Part shown: positions 16,282-25,447 of the stretch, in pieces
Position numbering within the stretch: position 1 is the stretch's first letter
How the letters are laid out: each line of letters opens with the position of its first letter
Origin: an uncultured Lachnospiraceae bacterium
GTDB taxonomy: Bacteria > Bacillota > Clostridia > Lachnospirales > Lachnospiraceae
Reading direction: 5' to 3'
Assembly: GCA_900550285.1 (NCBI GenBank)
Contig: URRW01000034.1
Location: forward strand, 1-25,447
DNA length: 25,447 bases
Notes under the pieces: model-generated
What the model was told of the DNA's origin: nothing
Databases searched by the model: none
Seen by the model: the letters and a program-made list of their open reading frames with translations, nothing else
Made by a program: the position numbers and the translations under genes

Positions 16282-17856
16282 TTAATTCAGATACTCCAGA
16301 GGGTTGACGGAAGCGCCGTTGATCCGCAGTTCAAAATGAAGGTGCGGGCCCGTACTCCGTCCGGTGTTGCCGCTCAGCGCGATCTTCTGGCCCTGGGAAA
16401 CCTTCTGCCCCGGCTTTACGAGAACCTTGCTCAGATGTCCGTACCGCGTTTCCCTGCCGTCCGCATGCTGGATGTAAACCACATATCCGTAGCCGCTTCC
16501 CCAGCCTGCCCTCGTTACCGTTCCGCCGCTGGACGCCATGACCGCCGTACCGATCGGCGTTGCCCAATCAATGCCCTTGTGATTGGTGGACGCGCCCTTT
16601 GTCGGAGCCTTCCGCCCGCCGTAGCTCGAAGAAAGCCTTCCTCCCGAGATCGGCTTGATAAAGGTAGGCGGAACCTTCGTGCCGCGCTCGATGACCTTTG
16701 GCTGCGCCTCCAAAACGACCTCTTCCTTGACGATCTCCGTATTTTCCGCCGTGTCATTGCGGTATGTCACAAGGGAGGCGGCGCGCCGGAAGCCCGCGGA
16801 GGGCTGCTGGATCACCTTTGATTCCGTCGTGTACCACTCGTCGTTGTCCACATAGACCACATCCGCCTCATAGCTTCCTTCCGTATAAATGCGCTCCTGA
16901 TGCACCACCGAAAGCTCCGGCTCCGGAACCGTGATCTTTAATTCGTCGCCCGTCCGGATCGTGGAATCCTCATTTTCCAGCATCGGGTTGATCGCCACCA
17001 GATCTGCGATGGCAAGGCCGTTTTCCTCCGCGATCTGCGACAGCGTGTCCCCCGCCTGCACTTCATAGATCTGTTCCTTCGCCTGATCCGCCGTCACCTC
17101 GGAAATCGCTGTCTCCAACGGCGTGATCTCGCTGTCCAAAAGATACGCGTCCACAATTTCCACCGTATCCCCAAAGTCAAGGCTGACCAGACCGTAATCC
17201 AGACTGTCAAAATCCACCGCGCCCATGTCCGGCTCGATCTCTTCAAACAGCTCGTCAAAAAATGCCTCCGCGCCCGCGCCGTCGCCCGCCGTCTGCGTCT
17301 TCTTTTCCGCATCCCGGCGCGCCACCTGCGTCGTCAGCACGTTTAACTGGCGGTCAGGATCCACCGCCACGTTGACCTCGTATTCCCCGTTTATGTCATA
17401 CGGATCCAGAACCGCCTGCAAAAGCGCCAGCACATCCTCGCTGCTGCCCAGATTGACCGTATACTGATTGATTTTTAATGTATAAGCGTGCTTCAGCGTC
17501 TGGGAAACGCTGTCCTCCATGACCGCCCGGATATTTTTCAAAAGCTCCCTGCGGCTGTCCACATATCCTGCCAGAAGCTCTTTTCCCTCCGCCTCCACCT
17601 TCGCGGGAATGTAGACCATATCCGCGCTGTCTCCGGAAATTTCCCGGCGCGCCTGCACGATCAGCTCGTCGATCACCTTCAGATCCGCGCAGCTTCCTAC
17701 CTCCGTCCCGTTTAGCTTTACCGTAAAATAATTGTCCCCTGCGCGCTCAAATTTCGGAAATGTGGGCGCAAAAAACAAAAGCATTACCAGAATAACGCCT
17801 GTCGTCAGAAAATATGTGCTTTTTATCGTTCCGCTGTACCTTTTTAAAAATTTCAT
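16282..17856 (-). CDS. LysM-G5-M23 peptidoglycan peptidase, membrane-anchored
   Basis: The 524-residue protein has one N-terminal membrane helix (about 16-32), a long acidic linker region to about 255, a LysM wall-binding module (YEVQAGDTLSQIAEENGL, about 264-310), a G5 domain (about 314-392, ending KVIERGTK), and a C-terminal M23 (LytM) metallopeptidase domain (about 400-523). The zinc/catalytic residues are present: HKGID with His426 and Asp430, YGHLS with His474, and HLHFE with His505/His507. M23 enzymes cut peptide cross-bridges of peptidoglycan. With intact metal residues this one should be active, unlike degenerate SpoIIQ-type members. The start has only a weak ribosome site, 22 bases after the flavin reductase gene. 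Confidence 0.93.
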   Translation of the reverse strand: MKFLKRYSGTIKSTYFLTTGVILVMLLFFAPTFPKFERAGDNYFTVKLNGTEVGSCADLKVIDELIVQARREISGDSADMVYIPAKVEAEGKELLAGYVDSRRELLKNIRAVMEDSVSQTLKHAYTLKINQYTVNLGSSEDVLALLQAVLDPYDINGEYEVNVAVDPDRQLNVLTTQVARRDAEKKTQTAGDGAGAEAFFDELFEEIEPDMGAVDFDSLDYGLVSLDFGDTVEIVDAYLLDSEITPLETAISEVTADQAKEQIYEVQAGDTLSQIAEENGLAIADLVAINPMLENEDSTIRTGDELKITVPEPELSVVHQERIYTEGSYEADVVYVDNDEWYTTESKVIQQPSAGFRRAASLVTYRNDTAENTEIVKEEVVLEAQPKVIERGTKVPPTFIKPISGGRLSSSYGGRKAPTKGASTNHKGIDWATPIGTAVMASSGGTVTRAGWGSGYGYVVYIQHADGRETRYGHLSKVLVKPGQKVSQGQKIALSGNTGRSTGPHLHFELRINGASVNPLEYLN

Positions 17857-17878
17857 ACTCGATCTTTTACCCGGTCAG

Positions 17879-18457
17879 TTATTTCTTCTTTCCCTTTTTC
17901 TTCGCTACGCTGTAACCAAATGTGCCGATCGCCTTCCCCAGATCAAAATACGTCCCGTGGGAATACACGACGGGCTCCGCCTTTTCCAGATGAAATCTCC
18001 CCGTTTCATCCATCCAGCGTTCGTCCACGCTCACTGCGGCAACGTCCGCCACAAACATCGTATGGCTGCCCAGCTCAATCGCCTGCCGCACCTTACACTC
18101 GATGCTTACCGGGCTCTCCCCGATCAGCGGAGCCGACACCTTCTGCGCCGGATAAGGCGTTAAATGCAGCTTTTCAAACTTGTCCACGTCCCGTCCGCTC
18201 CTGACGCCGCAGAAATCCGCGGCATACGCCAGCTCCTTTGTCGTCAGGTTGATGACAAATTCCCCGGTTTCCTGTATACAATGGTAGGAATAGCGCTCCG
18301 GGCGCACAGAAATCGACACCATCGGCGGATTCGTGCATACCGTCCCCGCCCATGCCACCGTAAAAATGTTCGGCTTTCCTTCCTTATCCGCAACCGATAC
18401 CATCACCGCCGGAAGCGGATAAAGCATATTGCCCGGTTTCCAGTTCTGTCTTCCCAT
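17879..18457 (-). CDS. Flavin reductase-like (FMN-binding split barrel) protein
   Basis: The 192-residue protein has the flavin reductase-like layout: a start with NMLYPLPAVMVSV, then PNIFTVAWAGTVCTNPPMVS, the block ISVRPERYSYHCIQETGEFV and the IECKVRQAIELGSHTMFVADV strand. This is the FMN-binding split barrel of the flavoredoxin/DIM6 type, which binds FMN and moves electrons from NAD(P)H or to a partner protein. A lysine-rich tail ends the protein. The ATG overlaps the stop of the upstream gene by one base (TGATG), so the two are translationally coupled. The redox partner is unknown. Confidence 0.9.
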   Translation of the reverse strand: MGRQNWKPGNMLYPLPAVMVSVADKEGKPNIFTVAWAGTVCTNPPMVSISVRPERYSYHCIQETGEFVINLTTKELAYAADFCGVRSGRDVDKFEKLHLTPYPAQKVSAPLIGESPVSIECKVRQAIELGSHTMFVADVAAVSVDERWMDETGRFHLEKAEPVVYSHGTYFDLGKAIGTFGYSVAKKKGKKK

Positions 18458-19302
18458 CAGAATACCCCCGCGATCTGCGCTGCCAGAAGCGCGATGTTTA
18501 TGACTGCCGCCGCCAGCGTCACGATCATCAGCGGCTTTAAGCCCCTGCTCTGCTTCTGGAGATTCTCGTTGCGCCGCACAAGCTCCTCGTTCTGGGAGGA
18601 CATGGCTTCCGTCTGCTTCTTTACCTCATCCACAACGACCGCCTGCACATTCCGGTAAACCTTGACATTTTCCTTGTGCGTAAAATCGTCGGACTGCTTC
18701 AAAAGCTGCTTCATCAGCTCCATATGCTCTAAAATCGCATGCTCGATATGCTCCACCTGCTCTGCAGTCTCCATATTTTTGCGCTGCGCCTCGTCGATCT
18801 GCGCAAGCCCCGCCTCTGTATAGCTCTGCAGCCGGTTCAGGCACTCCTGCGCCGTCCCCGTCAAATGCTCCTGACAGTCCTGCGCCATCTGGCGGATGCT
18901 GTCCTGACAGTCCTCTGCCATCCTGCCAAGGCTCTCCTGACTGTCCCGCGCCATTCCGCTTAAGCTTTCCTGGCTGTCCTGCACCATACGGTTTAAGCTC
19001 TCCTCGCTGCTTGCCGCCATACGGCTTAAGCTGTCGTGGCTGTTTGCCGCCATCTGGCTTAAATTGCTCGTTCCCGTCTCGATGATGCGGCGCAGCCCGC
19101 CGGCGCTCTCCGCCGTTACCCGCTGGATGCCGTCAAGGCTCTGCTCCGCCAGCTTCTGCATTCCCGCCGCGCTTTTATCGGTATAACGCTGAATGACGTC
19201 CAGCGTCTCTACATTTTTCAAGGTTACCTGACGTATTTCATTTAAATAGCCTTCATATTCCACAAGGGAATCCCGAAGGCGCTTTGCTTCCAAGTCCTGC
19301 AT
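18457..19302 (-). CDS. Coiled-coil membrane protein with 11-residue repeats, unknown function
   Basis: I do not recognise a named family. The 281-residue protein has an N-terminal helical part (1-47), ten consecutive 11-residue repeats (about 48-157) with a hydrophobic residue at each unit start (Met48, Ile59, Leu70, Leu81, Leu92, Leu103, Leu114, Leu125, Ile136, Leu147, Leu158), a second coiled-coil (about 165-255) and a C-terminal membrane helix (about 256-279). A tail-anchored or single-pass protein with a long rod is expected. Unit sequences such as RMAEDCQDS and GMARDSQES are polar and alternate charge. The ATG at 19302 has GAGAGGAAAA upstream. It opens the unit with flavin reductase and M23 peptidase genes. 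Distant resemblance to methyl-accepting or apolipoprotein-like helices may be compositional. Confidence 0.8.
   Translation of the reverse strand: MQDLEAKRLRDSLVEYEGYLNEIRQVTLKNVETLDVIQRYTDKSAAGMQKLAEQSLDGIQRVTAESAGGLRRIIETGTSNLSQMAANSHDSLSRMAASSEESLNRMVQDSQESLSGMARDSQESLGRMAEDCQDSIRQMAQDCQEHLTGTAQECLNRLQSYTEAGLAQIDEAQRKNMETAEQVEHIEHAILEHMELMKQLLKQSDDFTHKENVKVYRNVQAVVVDEVKKQTEAMSSQNEELVRRNENLQKQSRGLKPLMIVTLAAAVINIALLAAQIAGVF
18832..19161 (-). repeat. Ten tandem 33-bp coding units (hendecads)
   Basis: Reading the protein in steps of eleven from residue 48 places a hydrophobic residue first in every unit and a Met, Leu, Val or Ile near position four in most. The central units (about residues 92-146) are the most alike, e.g. 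NRMVQDSQES and SGMARDSQES, and the DNA there repeats the word for CTCTCCTGACTGTC-like blocks, suggesting recent duplication. Confidence 0.8.
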
Positions 19303-19377
19303 TTTTTCCTCTCATTCTGCCCCAAAGCGGCATGACAACAACAGGGAAATCTTTGTTACTGTTCGCATCTGAATTTT

Positions 19378-19406
19378 ATTTTAACATCAATATACATACG
19401 GCACAA
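19378..19406 (-). promoter_or_regulatory. Candidate promoter of the coiled-coil/flavin reductase/M23 unit
   Basis: On the minus strand TTGTGC (19401-19406) and TAAAAT (19378-19383) are spaced by 17 bases, about 75 bases before the first gene. The -10 is good; the -35 matches only at TTG. It lies just after a strong terminator. Confidence 0.45.
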
Positions 19407-19420
19407 GGACAAAAAAGCAC

Positions 19421-19455
19421 AAAAATCGCGGCGAAAAAAGTTTTCCCGCCGCGAT
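19421..19455 (-). terminator. Strong Rho-independent terminator
   Basis: On the minus strand ATCGCGGCG (19447-19455) pairs with CGCCGCGAT (19425-19433), followed by TTTTG and a second T-run. It lies about 260 bases beyond uvrA and insulates the next unit from uvrBA. Confidence 0.88.
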
Positions 19456-19713
19456 CCGGATGCCCATATTTGCTTTGTCTGTTTTGCACTATCATTCTTT
19501 ATATTTGAATATATTTTTGTGCTAATTAACTACATATTAACATGAAGTTCATAGTTTGTTCACATTTGATTGGTATACTGAATTCATCGTTAAGGAACAC
19601 AGTTCCAGACAGCACCAACAAAGGAAACACAGATAATTTTTTCATAATAGCCCGGATACCGCAAGGCTCCGGGCACTCCTCATTTTCAGGGATCTTTTCG
19701 TTCTCTGCCCTCC
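19456..19713. other. Gene-free stretch after uvrA
   Basis: The first part after the uvrA stop holds a hairpin, GCCCGGA (19668-19674, minus-strand reading) with TCCGGGC (19650-19656), followed only by TATTAT, a possible weak terminator. The rest (about 19456-19649) is AT-rich. A 39-codon minus-strand frame at 19526-19645 begins MKKLSVFPLLVLSG but has no ribosome site; I do not call it a gene. Confidence 0.5.
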
Positions 19714-22566
<2,853 letters not shown>

Positions 22567-22595
22567 ATAAATATATCTCCTTTGGCGCAATGCCC

Positions 22596-24599
22596 TCAGT
22601 CTTTGTCCATATCCTCCAGCGTCTTTTTCAGCGAAACCATCTTGTCACGCAGCTCTGCCGCCGCCTCGAAATTCAGGTCCGCCGCCGCCTTCTTCATCTT
22701 CTTCTGCACGTCTGCGATCAGCTTTTCCAGCTCCTTTTTGTCCATCGACTCCGGATCCTTCTCAAACTCCGTCTCCGCCTTCGCCACCTCTTTGGTAATG
22801 CTGATCAGATCGCGCACCGCCTTTTTGATCGTCTGAGGCGTGATCCCGTGCGCCTCATTGTACTGCTGCTGCAGCGCACGGCGGCGGTTCGTTTCGTCGA
22901 TCGCCGCGCGCATGGAATCCGTTATCGTATCCGCATACATGACCACATGCCCCTCCGCATTGCGGGCGGCGCGGCCGATCGTCTGGATCAGCGACGTCTC
23001 CGAACGCAGGAAGCCTTCCTTATCCGCATCCAGGATCGCTACCAGCGAAATCTCCGGAATATCCAGCCCCTCCCGCAAAAGGTTAATGCCAACCAGCACG
23101 TCGAACACATCCAGACGCATATCCCGGATGATCTCCGCCCGCTCCAGCGTGTCAATGTCGGAATGCAGGTACTTTACCCGGATCCCCACTTCACGCATAT
23201 AATCGGTCAGATCCTCCGCCATCCGCTTCGTCAGCGTCGTAATTAAAATCTTATTATGCTTCGCCGTCTCCTTGCGTACCTCCGCGATCAGGTCGTCGAT
23301 CTGCCCCTCCACCGGGCGCACGTCGATCTCAGGATCCAAAAGCCCCGTCGGCCGGATGATCTGCTCCGCCCGCAGAAGCTCATGCTCCGCCTCGTATACA
23401 TTCGGCGTCGCGGAGACAAACATCATCTGGTCGATATGGCTTTCAAATTCTTCAAAATTCAGCGGCCTGTTGTCCAGCGCCGACGGCAGGCGGAAGCCGT
23501 AATCCACCAGCGTCTGTTTCCTCGAACGGTCGCCCGCAAACATCCCGCGGATCTGGGGGATCGTGATGTGCGACTCGTCAATGATGATCAGATAGTCGTC
23601 CTTAAAGAAATCCAGCAGCGTAAACGGCGGCGCACCCTCCGGCATTCCGTTTAAATGCCGGGAATAGTTCTCGATGCCGGAGCAAAAGCCGGTTTCCCGC
23701 AGCATCTCAATATCAAAATTCGTCCGTTCCGAAATCCGCTGCGCTTCCAGAAGCTTGTCCTCCCCTTTGAAATAGCGGATCCGCTCCTCCAATTCCTTCT
23801 CAATGTCAACGCAGGCGCGGTTGATCTGCTCCTGCGGAACCACATAATGGGACGCCGGGAAAATAACCACATGCTCCAGCGTATTGAACACCTGCCCGTT
23901 TAACGGGTCGATCTCCGCGATCCGGTCGATCTCATCCCCGAAAAATTCCACTCGGATCAGGCTGTCGCCGCCCTGCGCCGGATTGATCTCGATCACGTCG
24001 CCCCGCACCCGGAAGCAGCCGCGGTTTAAATCCATGTCGTTGCGGTCATACTGGATCGCCACCAGCGCCCGCAGCACATCGTCCCTGTCCTTCTGCATCC
24101 CCGGGCGCAGCGACACGCTCATCCCGGAAAATTCCTCCGGCGAGCCCAGACCGAAAATACAGGACACGCTGGCGACTACGACCACATCCCTGCGCTCGGA
24201 CAGCGACGCCGTCGCAGACAGCCGCAGCTTGTCGATCTCATCGTTGATCGCGGAATCCTTTGCAATATAGGTATCCGTCGAAGGGACGTATGCCTCCGGC
24301 TGGTAATAATCATAGTAGGATACGAAATATTCCACTGCGTTCTCCGGGAAGAACTCCTTAAACTCGCCGTAGAGCTGTGCGGCAAGCGTTTTATTATGGG
24401 CGATCACGAGGGTCGGCTTGTTCAGCGCCTGAATGACGTTCGCCATCGTAAACGTCTTGCCGGAGCCGGTCACGCCCAAAAGGGTCTGGAACTGGTTGCC
24501 CTGCCTGAAGCCCTCCACCAGCTGTTCTATGGCGTGAGGCTGGTCGCCGGTGGGGGCGTATTCGGAATGTAATTCGAAGATTTTTTGTTCATTTTGCAT
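22596..24599 (-). CDS. uvrB: Excinuclease ABC subunit B
   Basis: UvrB verifies the lesion after UvrA and holds UvrC for the cuts. The 667-residue protein has Walker A GVTGSGKT, the damage-probing beta-hairpin region YYDYYQPEAYVPSTDTYI, the DEAH-type box IIIDESH, helicase motifs ending GRAARNAEGHV, and the C-terminal UVR coiled-coil (KLIADVQKKMKKAAADLNFE), which binds UvrC. I chose the ATG at 24599, eight bases after GGAGG; an in-frame GTG at 24608 lies inside the ribosome site. The leader before it is long and structured, and a LexA-like palindrome lies 340 bases upstream, so SOS control is likely. Confidence 0.97.
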   Translation of the reverse strand: MQNEQKIFELHSEYAPTGDQPHAIEQLVEGFRQGNQFQTLLGVTGSGKTFTMANVIQALNKPTLVIAHNKTLAAQLYGEFKEFFPENAVEYFVSYYDYYQPEAYVPSTDTYIAKDSAINDEIDKLRLSATASLSERRDVVVVASVSCIFGLGSPEEFSGMSVSLRPGMQKDRDDVLRALVAIQYDRNDMDLNRGCFRVRGDVIEINPAQGGDSLIRVEFFGDEIDRIAEIDPLNGQVFNTLEHVVIFPASHYVVPQEQINRACVDIEKELEERIRYFKGEDKLLEAQRISERTNFDIEMLRETGFCSGIENYSRHLNGMPEGAPPFTLLDFFKDDYLIIIDESHITIPQIRGMFAGDRSRKQTLVDYGFRLPSALDNRPLNFEEFESHIDQMMFVSATPNVYEAEHELLRAEQIIRPTGLLDPEIDVRPVEGQIDDLIAEVRKETAKHNKILITTLTKRMAEDLTDYMREVGIRVKYLHSDIDTLERAEIIRDMRLDVFDVLVGINLLREGLDIPEISLVAILDADKEGFLRSETSLIQTIGRAARNAEGHVVMYADTITDSMRAAIDETNRRRALQQQYNEAHGITPQTIKKAVRDLISITKEVAKAETEFEKDPESMDKKELEKLIADVQKKMKKAAADLNFEAAAELRDKMVSLKKTLEDMDKD

Positions 24600-24624
24600 A
24601 AAATCCACCTCCAGATTTCAAAGT

Positions 24625-24735
24625 AAAAAAGGACGCCTATAAGGCAAAAATTCGTCAAGGAACTTTTCATTTTCGTCGTGGCGCTTTCTCAGATTGCGGC
24701 AAAATAGGCCCACGACGAATTTTGTTCACAATCTG
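24625..24735 (-). promoter_or_regulatory. Structured uvrB leader with mutually exclusive helices
   Basis: Read on the minus strand, three perfect or near-perfect helices compete. Helix 1: CAGATTGTG (24735-24727) with CGCAATCTG (24698-24690), nine pairs with one G-T. Helix 2: TTCGTCGTGG (24719-24710) with CCACGACGAA (24681-24672), ten pairs. Helices 1 and 2 interleave, which is a pseudoknot topology. Helix 3: AAAATTCGTC (24723-24714) with GACGAATTTT (24656-24647), ten pairs, and it excludes helix 2. After helix 3 comes a small GCCT-TAT-AGGC hairpin and six T (24630-24625). This is read directly from the sequence; that it regulates uvrB is inference. Confidence 0.5.
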
Positions 24736-24797
24736 CTTTTTTTGCAACCTGCCGTACCCATGTAATTCTATATGGACGAAACAGGAACAAACCATAT

Positions 24798-24845
24798 AAA
24801 AAGGACTCAGACATTGCACTTTCGTATATCACAAAGCAACGAGTC
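24798..24845 (-). terminator. Terminator-like hairpin in the uvrB upstream region
   Basis: On the minus strand GACTC (24841-24845) pairs with GAGTC (24804-24808); inside it CTTT and TTG pair with CAA and AAAG sections, giving about twelve pairs with small internal loops, followed by CCTTTTTAT. It could end a transcript from the RHS remnant side or a short RNA from the promoter-like TATAGT at 24902-24907. Confidence 0.5.
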
Positions 24846-24938
24846 AAGTGACTGCTTGCAGGCATTTGGCGACTGCCATTGACAGTAGACTCTTTGCGTC
24901 TACTATATCACAAGTTCTTTCAAAAGTACAGAAGCAGT

Positions 24939-24950
24939 GAACATCTGTTC
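24939..24950. promoter_or_regulatory. LexA (SOS) box candidate
   Basis: GAACATCTGTTC; read on the minus strand it is GAACAGATGTTC, which fits the core of the Gram-positive LexA box (GAAC-RNRY-GTTC) at every position. A TATAGT -10-like hexamer pointing toward uvrB follows at 24902-24907. The box is 340 bases before the uvrB start, further than usual. Confidence 0.5.
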
Positions 24951-24958
24951 TTTTGCTT

Positions 24959-25132
24959 TTACGCAGTCTCCGGAAGGAATCCTGTTACATCCACTACTAT
25001 TTCCAACAGTTCGTTTTTAAATAGCTCATTTTCTTCCATATCTGGAAACACCATGTTCATATACTCCTCTATTTCCGGTACTCCATCCGCTATGATCTCT
25101 CTGTTGTCAGCATAAACGTCTCTTCCTAACTG
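24959..25132 (-). pseudogene. 57-codon tail fragment downstream of an in-frame TGA
   Basis: This frame begins right after a TGA (25133-25135) and ends at TAA (24959). It reads like real protein, acidic and helical, for example NREIIADGVPEIEEY and MEENELFKNELLEIVV. Because the same frame is open and protein-like before the TGA (GVKYSDIDYINRILKVE), the two parts probably were one gene now broken by the stop. An ATG at 25060 could start a 33-residue peptide, but the ribosome site spacing is poor. No family recognised. Confidence 0.45.
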
Positions 25133-25135
25133 TCA

Positions 25136-25447
25136 TTCCACTTTTAAGATACGGTTAATATAATCAATATCCGAATATTTTACGCCATTGATTTCGGATC
25201 TGCCAGGACTCCAGATAGCTGTAAAGCTTCTCTTTCTTTGCGAAGGTGCGGTTCCCGGCCTCGTCATACTCATAAGTATAGGTGGCCTTGTCAAACTGCC
25301 CCCTGCTCTCCGTGCACTTTATAAGCTGCCCGTTGTCATCATAAATGAAGTTCCGCTCCGTAGTCTCCCACTCCGGGTTCTGGTTCTGCCACGGGTTCGT
25401 TCCGATTTCTTTGGAGTTTCGATATATGCCTTTCCTTTAATATCATA
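25136..25447 (-). pseudogene. RHS/YD-repeat protein remnant (frameshifted, window edge)
   Basis: A minus-strand frame from 25436 to a TGA at 25164 encodes YD-repeat protein: NFIYDDNGQLIKCTES and TYTYEYDEAGNRT are clear tyrosine-aspartate repeats as found in RHS and wall-associated toxin-delivery proteins. It has no Met and is closed upstream by a TAA at 25437-25439. A second frame, the one continuing into the downstream fragment, looks protein-like at both ends of this stretch (YDIKGKAYIETPKK at the window edge, SEINGVKYSDIDYINRI near the end), which suggests frameshifts. The bases are AT-richer than in the neighbouring core genes. The rest of the ancestor lies beyond the window. Confidence 0.7.

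Noticed and set aside
19526..19645. Minus-strand 39-codon frame starting MKKLSVFPLLVLSG, like a short secreted or hydrophobic peptide
   Set aside because: It has no ribosome site, starts within a hairpin's 3' flank, and its second half does not look like a mature peptide.
24825..24913. Direct repeat TATATCACAA at 24825-24834 and 24904-24913
   Set aside because: It is too short and AT-rich to claim as a duplication or attachment site, and there is no integrase or other mobile gene nearby.
24879..25115. Forward open frame of 78 codons in the region before uvrB
   Set aside because: It is antisense to the better protein-like minus-strand fragment, is rich in Ser, and has no ribosome site.

Overview
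The window looks like chromosomal DNA from an anaerobic, GC-rich member of the Clostridia, most likely Lachnospiraceae. The reasons are the Gram-positive gene style (strong AGGAGG-type ribosome sites, SAM-I riboswitch upstream of metK, LrgAB), and a CotH / VTC-domain / DUF4956 gene trio that is common in that family. This assignment is inferred from gene content only. Every gene I can support lies on the minus strand, so the biological reading order runs from high to low coordinates.

Layout in transcription order. (1) 25447-24959: a decayed, low-GC remnant of an RHS/YD-repeat protein, in two broken pieces. (2) 24958-24600: a gene-free leader with a LexA-like palindrome, a terminator-like hairpin, and a compact set of overlapping long-range pairings just before uvrB. 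(3) 24599-19714: uvrB-uvrA, two of the three nucleotide-excision-repair proteins. (4) 19713-19303: a gene-free stretch with two hairpins and a promoter. (5) 19302-16282: a three-gene unit: a coiled-coil membrane protein built of 11-residue repeats, a flavin reductase-like protein, and a LysM-G5-M23 peptidase, closed by a terminator. (6) 16126-14834: murA. (7) 14792-13241: promoter, SAM-I riboswitch, metK and its terminator. (8) 13065-9739: promoter and the CotH-VTC-DUF4956 operon. (9) 9721-9531: a very large, nearly perfect palindrome. (10) 9512-1: pth, mfd, lrgA, lrgB, a MATE exporter, a GT39-like membrane glycosyltransferase and a YfhO-like membrane protein that runs off the window.

Themes: DNA repair (UvrA, UvrB, Mfd), cell-envelope construction and turnover (MurA, M23 peptidase, LrgAB, two large multi-pass glycosyltransferase-type proteins), methyl metabolism (MetK under SAM control), and a CotH/polyphosphate-polymerase-like envelope cassette. 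Most genes are ordinary core genes. The least explained sequence is non-coding: the palindrome at 9531-9721 and the structured leader in front of uvrB (24625-24735).
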